This document shows, piece by piece, positions 7,266 through 12,484 of a DNA stretch of 12,484 bases. The position numbers and the translations under genes are program-made. This stretch comes from Candidatus Schekmanbacteria bacterium (GTDB lineage: Bacteria > CSSED10-310 > JACPHN01), in NCBI GenBank assembly GCA_016188575.1, contig JACPHN010000230.1, forward strand, positions 1 to 12,484, given 5' to 3'. The notes below the pieces were generated by a model. That model saw nothing but the letters and a program-made list of their open reading frames with translations, made no database searches and had not been told where the DNA came from. How positions within the stretch are numbered: the stretch's first letter is position 1; each line of letters begins with the position of its first letter.

Positions 7266-8326
7266 TTCGCCGCCGTGGGGTCGCGGCGCAGACGTTCAGG
7301 GAACAGGTGCACCTCTTCGGCCGAGAGGGTTTCGTCGATCATCGCGCGGTATCCTTGTTCGAGCTTTCCCTGGCGATAATCCTGCCGCACCCGGGCGGCG
7401 ACGTCTTCGAACTTGGGCGGCGGCGGTGGCGTCTTGCCGTCGGCCGCTGCCGGCGCATACCGGGCCTTGTTGGCCTCGAAATAGGTGCGGACGTCGCTGT
7501 CGTCGATGGCAATCTTGGCGATGAGCTCCTTGTCGATGAGCTTCGAGACGACGAGCTGCCGCTCCACCATGGCTACCTTGCGGACCACGTCGGGATCGCG
7601 GTCGAGCTGGAGGCGCTGGGCTTTGCGATAGAGCAGATCGTCGGCCACGTATTTCTGCAGGAAACGACCGAGTCCTTCCTCGCCTTCGAGCTCCTTTCCG
7701 GCGTACGGTCCGAGGTCGTCGAGCGCCTGCATCAGGTCGCTCTGGTAGACTTTGCGGTCGCCCACCTCGGCGACGACAGGGTCGTCGGGCTTGCCTGCTG
7801 GCGCCGCCGCCGAAGCATCGGTGGGCACCGTCTCACCGAGCGCTGTGTGACGCTTCAGTGCGGCCTGAGCGGCATGGACCCTGCCGAGCTGCTCCAGACA
7901 CTGGACGATGCGAGCCCCGACCTGTGAGCCGAGCTCCTGCGGCGGCCCGAGCGAGTCCGCCTCGTAGAACCAGCGCAGCGCGCGCCCGACCTCGCCGCCC
8001 TCAAGCAGCATCTCTCCAATCGAGAAGGCCACCTGAGCGCGTACGGCCGGTTCCAGAGCGCTCTGAGCAAACAAAGCCGAATAGACCTGCTCGGCCTCGG
8101 CGCTCAGTCCGGCGGTCTTGAGCTTTGCGGCCAGGCCACGGAGGCGTTCGGTTTCCGCACCGCCGCCGCCACTGCCGCCGCCGGCGCGTGGCGCTTGCGT
8201 CCAGCTCAGCAAGACGACTGCGGCGACGCCGGTGATGATCACGATTTGCGCGACCCACAGCAGGGCCGGCAAGGAGGGGCGGCCCGCTGGCGAGGGGGAT
8301 TGTCGAAGTGGCTGTCGCAGTTCCAT
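7262..8326 (-). CDS. Membrane-anchored TPR / SurA-PpiC-like chaperone lacking a PPIase domain
   Basis: This 354-aa protein has a short basic cytoplasmic N-terminus, one membrane anchor (about 20-41) and a Gly-rich linker. A helical TPR-like region (about 58-165) includes VYSALFAQSALEPAVRAQVA. The next region (about 183-290) reads like the N-terminal chaperone module of SurA/PpiC proteins: VVAEVGDRKVYQSDLMQAL, FLQKYVADDLLYRKAQRL and YFEANKARY. In parvulin-type isomerases a PPIase domain of about 90 residues would follow the last motif. Here a Pro-rich linker leads straight to the closing helix FEDVAARVRQDYRQGKLEQG, so only the chaperone part remains. The gene lies 6 bases after the DUF58 stop and overlaps the next gene by 4. 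A periplasmic folding helper for the Bat complex is inferred. Confidence 0.7.
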   Translation of the reverse strand: MELRQPLRQSPSPAGRPSLPALLWVAQIVIITGVAAVVLLSWTQAPRAGGGSGGGGAETERLRGLAAKLKTAGLSAEAEQVYSALFAQSALEPAVRAQVAFSIGEMLLEGGEVGRALRWFYEADSLGPPQELGSQVGARIVQCLEQLGRVHAAQAALKRHTALGETVPTDASAAAPAGKPDDPVVAEVGDRKVYQSDLMQALDDLGPYAGKELEGEEGLGRFLQKYVADDLLYRKAQRLQLDRDPDVVRKVAMVERQLVVSKLIDKELIAKIAIDDSDVRTYFEANKARYAPAAADGKTPPPPPKFEDVAARVRQDYRQGKLEQGYRAMIDETLSAEEVHLFPERLRRDPTAAK

Positions 8327-8332
8327 TATGCG

Positions 8333-9250
8333 CTACCGGTTGCGAAAGAATTGGACAATGGGATCCACGTAACTGTGGTGCGTTTCGATGTGGATGCGGC
8401 CGATGCCGGAGGTCTGAAAAAGCGTGCTCTGCGCGCGCTCCTCGGCCACGCCGAGAGCCGTGAACTGGCGCGACATTTCGCGGTCGTTGGTGTCCACGAG
8501 AATGGTCTCGCCGGTCTCGGCATCCTCCAGCTCGATGATGCCCACGCGCGGAAGCTCGATCTCGCGCGGATCGCGGATGGATATGGCGGTGAGATCGTGC
8601 CGCTTGGCGGTGACGCGGAGCTGCTCCTGGCAGTCGGCGCCGAGGAAATCCGAGATCAGAAACATCACGGCGCGCCGCTGCAGCACCTTGCCGGCGAACT
8701 CCAGAGCCGTGCTGAGATTGGTGCGTTGATGCTCAGGCTTGAACGACAAGATCTCCCGGATCACGCGCCAAACGTGGGCGCGGCCCTTCTTCGGCGGGAT
8801 GTAGTGCTCGACTTTCTCCGAGTACACAATGAGCCCGACGCGATCGTTGCTGCGAATCGCCACATAGGATAGGATGGCGGCGATCTCCGCGGCGACCTCG
8901 TTCTTCAGCTTGGCGACGCTGCCGAAGGCGCCCGACGAGCTCAGGTCGACAACGAGCATGACGGTGAGCTCCCGCTCCTCCTTATGCACTTTCACGAAGG
9001 GCGCGCTCATACGCGCGGTGACGTTCCAGTCGATATTGCGCACGTCATCGCCCTCGCGATACTCGCGCACCTCCTCGAACTCCATGCCGCGGCCCTTGAA
9101 CGCACTTTCGTAGTCGCCCGCGAGCTGCGAGCTGACCAGGCGGCTGGTGCGCACCTGAATCGCCTTGATGCGCGCGAAGATCTCCGGATCGATCGCGCGG
9201 AGCCCCGCACCGTCGGCAGGGGCGCCCTCGTTCTCGTTGAGCTGCTTCAT
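8333..9250 (-). CDS. DUF58 (VWA-like) protein of the MoxR system
   Basis: The 305-aa cytosolic protein has the DUF58 signature at 54-80: GRGMEFEEVREYREGDDVR, then NIDWNVTAR. It has a VWA-like fold with DLSSSGAF (102-109) as the MIDAS DxSxS, a threonine at 177 (RTNLSTAL) and LISDFL (198-203). No membrane segment or signal peptide is visible. DUF58 proteins are nearly always encoded directly after moxR and are thought to be adaptors or substrates of the ATPase. The ATG at 9250 overlaps the moxR stop as ATGA; no separate ribosome binding site is visible, so it depends on coupling. Confidence 0.92.
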   Translation of the reverse strand: MKQLNENEGAPADGAGLRAIDPEIFARIKAIQVRTSRLVSSQLAGDYESAFKGRGMEFEEVREYREGDDVRNIDWNVTARMSAPFVKVHKEERELTVMLVVDLSSSGAFGSVAKLKNEVAAEIAAILSYVAIRSNDRVGLIVYSEKVEHYIPPKKGRAHVWRVIREILSFKPEHQRTNLSTALEFAGKVLQRRAVMFLISDFLGADCQEQLRVTAKRHDLTAISIRDPREIELPRVGIIELEDAETGETILVDTNDREMSRQFTALGVAEERAQSTLFQTSGIGRIHIETHHSYVDPIVQFFRNR

Positions 9251-10236
9251 GGCACGTCGATCTTGCCCAGGACCTCGTCGATGATGTCGTCGCTCACCAG
9301 GTCCTGCGCCTCCGCCTCGTACGTGACCAGGATGCGATGGCGGAGCACGTCGGGAGCGATCGATTTGATATCCTGCGGGGTCACGTAGGCGCGGCCCTCC
9401 ATGAACGCGTGAGCCTTCGCCGCGCGGATGAGGAAGATGCTGGCTCGCGGCGATGCGCCGTACTCGATCAACTTCTCCAATCCATCCAGACCATGTTGCT
9501 TGGGGTAACGCGTCGCGAACACGAGCTCGACGACGTAATCGTACAGTTTCTGATCCACGTAGACGCGATCGGCCACGCGCCGGGCGTCGAGGATTTCGTC
9601 AGGCGTCGTCACCGGCGACACCCGCGGCTGCTCGCGCGTGGACATGCGCCGCATGATCTCGACTTCTTCGGTCTTGTCCGGGTAGGCGACGTGCAGCTTC
9701 AGCATGAAGCGATCGATCTGCGCCTCCGGAAGCGGGTAGGTTCCCTCCTGCTCGATCGGATTTTGGGTGGCGAGCACCAGAAACGGTTCGGGGAGCGTGA
9801 AGGTCTCATCACCGATCGTTACCTGCCGCTCCTGCATGGCCTCGAGGAGCGCGCTCTGGACTTTCGCCGGGGCGCGGTTGATCTCGTCGGCCAGTAACAG
9901 GTTGGTGAAGATCGGCCCCGTCCTGACGGCGAAATCCCCCGACTGTGGGCGGAAAATCCGCGTGCCGATGAGGTCGGCGGGCAACAGATCCGGCGTGAAC
10001 TGGATGCGCGCGAACGAGGTGTGGATGGCCTGCGCCACGGTCTTGACGGTAGTGGTCTTGGCCAGGCCGGGAACCCCTTCGAGGAGGATATGTCCGTCGG
10101 CGATGAGTGCCAAAAGCACCCGATCGACCATATATCGCTGCCCGACAATGACCCGGGCTACCTCCTCGCGCAGCTTGGACACAAACAACGCCTGATGTTC
10201 CACTTCACGAGCGACCTCCTGCAGCGTAGCGCTCAA
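9247..10236 (-). CDS. moxR: MoxR-family AAA+ ATPase
   Basis: The 329-aa protein carries the MoxR core: LREEVARVIVGQ (22-33), Walker A GVPGLAKT (54-61), Walker B LLLADEIN (113-120), sensor 1 ATQNP (156-160), and GTYPLPEAQIDRF with a likely Arg finger at R176. The lid domain follows to the C-terminus, including GASPRAS. It is expected to act in the cytoplasm as an oligomeric chaperone on VWA proteins. The start is a TTG at 10236: an in-frame TGA lies just upstream, and GGAGG (10245-10249) is 8 bases away. An in-frame GTG at 10203, with AGGAGG 11 bases before it, is an alternative that keeps the conserved core. It is the first gene of the Bat operon, separated by 77 bases from the transporter upstream. 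Confidence 0.95.
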   Translation of the reverse strand: MSATLQEVAREVEHQALFVSKLREEVARVIVGQRYMVDRVLLALIADGHILLEGVPGLAKTTTVKTVAQAIHTSFARIQFTPDLLPADLIGTRIFRPQSGDFAVRTGPIFTNLLLADEINRAPAKVQSALLEAMQERQVTIGDETFTLPEPFLVLATQNPIEQEGTYPLPEAQIDRFMLKLHVAYPDKTEEVEIMRRMSTREQPRVSPVTTPDEILDARRVADRVYVDQKLYDYVVELVFATRYPKQHGLDGLEKLIEYGASPRASIFLIRAAKAHAFMEGRAYVTPQDIKSIAPDVLRHRILVTYEAEAQDLVSDDIIDEVLGKIDVP

Positions 10237-10244
10237 GGCTCATT

Positions 10245-10249
10245 CCTCC
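10245..10249 (-). promoter_or_regulatory. Ribosome binding site supporting the TTG start of moxR
   Basis: GGAGG on the minus strand is 8 bases before the TTG at 10236. An out-of-frame ATG at 10243 is only one base from it, too close to be served well. It would give a 12-codon peptide overlapping the moxR start. Confidence 0.6.
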
Positions 10250-10313
10250 CATGTTCTCGATACCGACCGCTTTCGAGGGCTATTCAACAGGTCGTTGCGC
10301 GAAAGGGTTCCGG

Positions 10314-11324
10314 TCACGCTGCTGGCGCCGACGCCGCGGAACGTGCCGGGCCGTCATGCCCCGAATCGCTGCTGACGAGCGGATCGGTGAGGCTCGGGTG
10401 CCCTTCCGGGTGCACGGTCTCGTGGTGCACCGGCTCCAGGTGGGTGGTGACCCAGGTGCGCCGTCGCGCGAACAGAGAATCCAGCAGGGACTCGACCAGC
10501 GACGCGCGCCGGTGTGCTTCGGTCAGCGGGAGATCTCCGGGCATCAGCAGGTGGATCTCGATCCAGATGCGCTGATCGACGGACCGAAAATGGAGCTGGT
10601 GGAATCCGGAGATGATGCCGTCCGCGACCGCGCGGTCCAGCGCCGTCAGAATGCGGCGGGTGTCCTCGGTGGAGGCTCTTTCCATGAGCCCGTCATACGC
10701 CTGGCGCAGCAGTCTGGAACCGCTGAACAGGATGTGCGCCGCGGCGACGATGCCCGCCACCGGATCGAGCCAGACGACACCTGTCAGCCACACGATGCTC
10801 ACGCCGATCACCACCGCGAGGCTCGTCCACATGTCGGTGAGCACGTGGCGGCCGTTCGCCACGAGCACGAGCGAATTCTGTCGGTTGCCGGCGCGGACGA
10901 GGAAGGCGCCCAGCGCCAGGTTCACAGCCGCCAGGCCGGCCGTGATCGCGAGGCCGACGTCGAGCTGCCTGAGCTCCGGACCCCGGAGCAGGGCGCCGGT
11001 GGCGACGTACACGATGGCGAACGCCGCGCAAATGATGAGTGCCCCTTCGAAGCCAGCCGAAAAGAAGACGATCTTGCCGTGTCCGTAGGGGTGCTGGCGG
11101 TCCGGCGGAAATCTGGAGTACCAGAGACTGAGCGCCGCGATGCCGGTGGCGAAAATGTGGATGACGGATTCCGCGGCGTCGGAAAAGATCGCGCTCGAGC
11201 TCGTCAAGAGCGCCGCGCCCGACTTTCCGGCGAGCATTATCACGGCGACGCCCAGGCTGACGGCCATGGCTCGGCGCGCCATGCGGGCATTTCTCGCGGA
11301 AGCCATGGTATTCGTCGCGGTCAT
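10314..11324 (-). CDS. Cation diffusion facilitator (CDF) family transporter
   Basis: With the ATG at 11324 the protein has 336 aa and six membrane segments (roughly 21-41, 44-68, 90-112, 122-144, 156-178 and 185-200). The TM2 motif is SDAAESVIH (D49, E52, H56), followed by the loop HPYGHGK, and TM5 carries ANGRHVLTD (N157, H160, D164), the usual HxxxD metal site. The CDF cytoplasmic dimer domain follows (about 218-300, VDQRIWIEIHLLMPGDLPLT), then a His-rich tail (H300, H301, H305, H309). CDF proteins export divalent metals such as Zn, Fe or Mn by proton exchange; the metal cannot be told here. The frame is open upstream to 11513, but a promoter overlaps that part, which favours the start at 11324. 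It is probably transcribed separately from, or reads into, the Bat operon. Confidence 0.88.
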   Translation of the reverse strand: MTATNTMASARNARMARRAMAVSLGVAVIMLAGKSGAALLTSSSAIFSDAAESVIHIFATGIAALSLWYSRFPPDRQHPYGHGKIVFFSAGFEGALIICAAFAIVYVATGALLRGPELRQLDVGLAITAGLAAVNLALGAFLVRAGNRQNSLVLVANGRHVLTDMWTSLAVVIGVSIVWLTGVVWLDPVAGIVAAAHILFSGSRLLRQAYDGLMERASTEDTRRILTALDRAVADGIISGFHQLHFRSVDQRIWIEIHLLMPGDLPLTEAHRRASLVESLLDSLFARRRTWVTTHLEPVHHETVHPEGHPSLTDPLVSSDSGHDGPARSAASAPAA

Positions 11325-11388
11325 CTCCGTCGCCCTCGGTTGCGGTGCCACGATCCCCGCCAGGGGCCAGGCGCCGGCGCGCGACCTC

Positions 11389-11417
11389 ATTGTACGAGCC
11401 GCCGCCCGTAGGTTCAA
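11389..11417 (-). promoter_or_regulatory. Sigma70-like promoter of the CDF gene
   Basis: The minus strand has TTGAAC (11412-11417; 4/6 to TTGACA), a spacer of exactly 17 bases and TACAAT (11389-11394; 5/6 to TATAAT). Transcription would begin near 11382, giving a leader of about 58 bases before the ATG at 11324. The upstream in-frame ATG at 11390 overlaps the -10 box and so is unlikely as the start. Confidence 0.55.
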
Positions 11418-11432
11418 TCCTGAAGGCCAATG

Positions 11433-11445
11433 CTCGCGACGCGAG
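11433..11445. repeat. 13-base palindrome upstream of the CDF promoter
   Basis: CTCGCG and CGCGAG are perfect inverted repeats around a single A. The centre lies about 24 bases upstream of the -35 box. It could be an operator, but the sequence is GC-rich and short, so chance is a real possibility. Confidence 0.25.
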
Positions 11446-11458
11446 ACCGGGTCACGTG

Positions 11459-12061
11459 CTACCGGCCATCCAGGCGGATAGCCCATGCGAAAAGACGGGA
11501 TGCCGATCCGCAACCCGAGAACCTCAGCTCGCCGATCCGTCCGCCGGCTCGGCGGTGGCGCCGGCGTTCACGGATCCCGAGGCAGGCGCCGGCGGCGATG
11601 GTCAGCAGACACAACGCTGCCGGCTCTACTGGCACTCTGGTAAACGCGGTCGGCGAGAATTTCGCGACGAACATGTCGTAGAAGCCCATGGGCACGATCG
11701 TCCTTTCGCCGGGCTCGCCCAGGTCGAAGGTCATGGGGTAGACGAAGTAGCCCGCGATGATCGGCGACCCATCCCGCGGGTCGACCGCGGCGGCCAGCGG
11801 CGCGTTGACCCCTTCGCCGGTGCCCGCCTCCGCCCACTGCAAGGTGCCGGCGGCATCGTACTTGGCGACGTAGATGGCGCGGCAATCATAGCTACAAGGA
11901 TTGTAAAGAACTGTGACGTTGGGCTGTCCCGCGCCCAGGATGGCGTGGCCGGTGAAGATCCCGGCCGCGATCACCGATCCGTCACGGGGATCCACCTTCA
12001 CATCTGTCGTGCCAACGTTGTATGGCCCGCCATCTCGGCGCGCCCAAACCACGGTTCCCAC
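11459..12061 (-). CDS. C-terminal part of a beta-propeller (SBBP-like) protein with PEP-CTERM-like tail, split by frameshift
   Basis: This fragment continues the repeat protein that enters from the right edge. Propeller-type units recur: DPRDGSVIAAGIFTGHAILG, then IYVAKYDAAGTLQWAEAG, then DPRDGSPIIAGYFVYPMTFD, then MFVAKFSP. The nominal start is a GTG at 12061, but the same frame reads SLTAEADYNGYLAKLTA upstream of it, so the GTG is not a natural start. After the last repeat comes PVEPAAL, a hydrophobic helix (about 149-162) and RERRRHRR. That is the three-part plan of a PEP-CTERM sorting signal, though the motif is VEP instead of the usual PEP. About 30 residues follow the basic cluster, which is atypical. 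It is inferred to be an exported surface protein, probably non-functional if the frameshift is real. Confidence 0.65.
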   Translation of the reverse strand: MGTVVWARRDGGPYNVGTTDVKVDPRDGSVIAAGIFTGHAILGAGQPNVTVLYNPCSYDCRAIYVAKYDAAGTLQWAEAGTGEGVNAPLAAAVDPRDGSPIIAGYFVYPMTFDLGEPGERTIVPMGFYDMFVAKFSPTAFTRVPVEPAALCLLTIAAGACLGIRERRRHRRAGGRIGELRFSGCGSASRLFAWAIRLDGR

Positions 12062-12105
12062 CGCGGTCAGCTTGGCGAGATAGCCGTTGTAATCTGCCTC
12101 GGCGG

Positions 12106-12484
12106 TCAGCGAAACCTGCTCGGCTCACCGGGATCGAAGGTTATGGTCTCCCACAATCTTCCGGCGAGCAGGATGCTCCCGTCCGCCGCATTCACGTCCA
12201 GGCCCGAAGGCAGATCGTTTGCGTTGCTGTCCACGTCCTTGGCCCACGCCAGCGTACCGTCGGCGCGGTATTTCGCGACGTAATTGTCGGCGGGATAGGC
12301 GTCGTTCTCTCCAATGGCCGTGACCACGGTCTCGTTCGGCTCGCCCGCACCGAAGACCAGCCCCTTGCTGAACCCTCCCACCACTACGATGCTGCCGTCG
12401 GTCCCGTTGTCCGCGAGTTTCTGGACATTACCCGAGATGGACGTGTCCTCCGGGTCCACGCCCGCTACCCCGCGCGCCCAGATG
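12106..12484 (-). CDS. N-terminal side fragment of the beta-propeller (SBBP-like) protein, partial at window edge
   Basis: The frame is open to the window edge at 12484 (it reads IWARGVAGVDPEDTS before the nominal GTG at 12459), so the gene starts outside. It contains units with the same signature as the downstream fragment: DGSIVVVGGFSKGLVFGAGE, PNETVV, NYVAKYRADGTLAWAKD and DGSILLAGRLWETITFDPGE. The frame then stops at TGA 12106 straight after DPGEPSRFR, in the middle of a repeat. The missing half-repeat continues at once in a neighbouring frame, consistent with loss of one base (or gain of two) near 12106-12115. The two pieces are therefore one broken gene or one assembly indel. Confidence 0.6.
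   Translation of the reverse strand, partial: IWARGVAGVDPEDTSISGNVQKLADNGTDGSIVVVGGFSKGLVFGAGEPNETVVTAIGENDAYPADNYVAKYRADGTLAWAKDVDSNANDLPSGLDVNAADGSILLAGRLWETITFDPGEPSRFR

Noticed and set aside
10205-10243. 12-codon reading frame starting ATG at 10243, overlapping the moxR start
   Set aside because: The ribosome binding site is only one base from this ATG, and the peptide has no notable composition. It is kept only as a remark under the operon finding.
10260-10290. Possible promoter for moxR (TTGAAT at 10282-10287 on the minus strand)
   Set aside because: No acceptable -10 box is found at 16-18 bases; the best hexamers (GGTATC, GTATCG) match poorly.

Overview
The window is GC-rich and densely coded, and every convincing gene lies on the minus strand. 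It looks like a Gram-negative chromosome: there is a lipoprotein, periplasmic chaperone-like and envelope VWA proteins, and a PEP-CTERM-like surface protein. The GC-rich codon usage and the combination of Bat genes with SBBP-type propeller proteins fit a deltaproteobacterial or Myxococcota-like soil or aquatic bacterium. No marker gene fixes the taxon.

About 9.5 kb (765-10236) is one tightly packed Bat/MoxR-VWA cluster, transcribed right to left: moxR AAA+ ATPase (9247-10236), DUF58 (8333-9250), a membrane-anchored SurA/PpiC-like protein without a PPIase domain (7262-8326), a BatD-like lipoprotein with a DUF4381-like tail (6192-7265), batA (5203-6195), a batB-batC fusion (3367-5196), batD (1583-3367) and batE (765-1586). 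Neighbours overlap by 1-4 bases or are 6 bases apart, so the eight genes are almost certainly one translationally coupled operon. The expected logic is that MoxR, with DUF58, remodels or loads metal in the VWA proteins BatA and BatB, whose MIDAS domains face the periplasm. BatC, BatD and BatE supply periplasmic TPR, Ig-like and SH3 scaffolding. Homologous clusters have been linked to stress, oxygen or envelope tolerance, but the exact substrate is unknown.

Upstream of moxR (10314-11324) is a cation diffusion facilitator with its own good sigma70-like promoter. Further right (11459-12484, running off the window) is a beta-propeller repeat protein with a PEP-CTERM-like tail. Its reading frame is broken near 12106-12115.

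Downstream of batE (92-725) is a truncated, frameshifted transposase-like gene (DETFH/DUF6399-type), followed by an imperfect palindrome at 84-117. Bases 1-83 hold nothing I can assign. No rRNA, tRNA, CRISPR array or complete IS was seen. The least ordinary parts are the BatB-BatC fusion that keeps a BatC signal peptide inside the polypeptide, and the two accessory envelope genes between DUF58 and batA.
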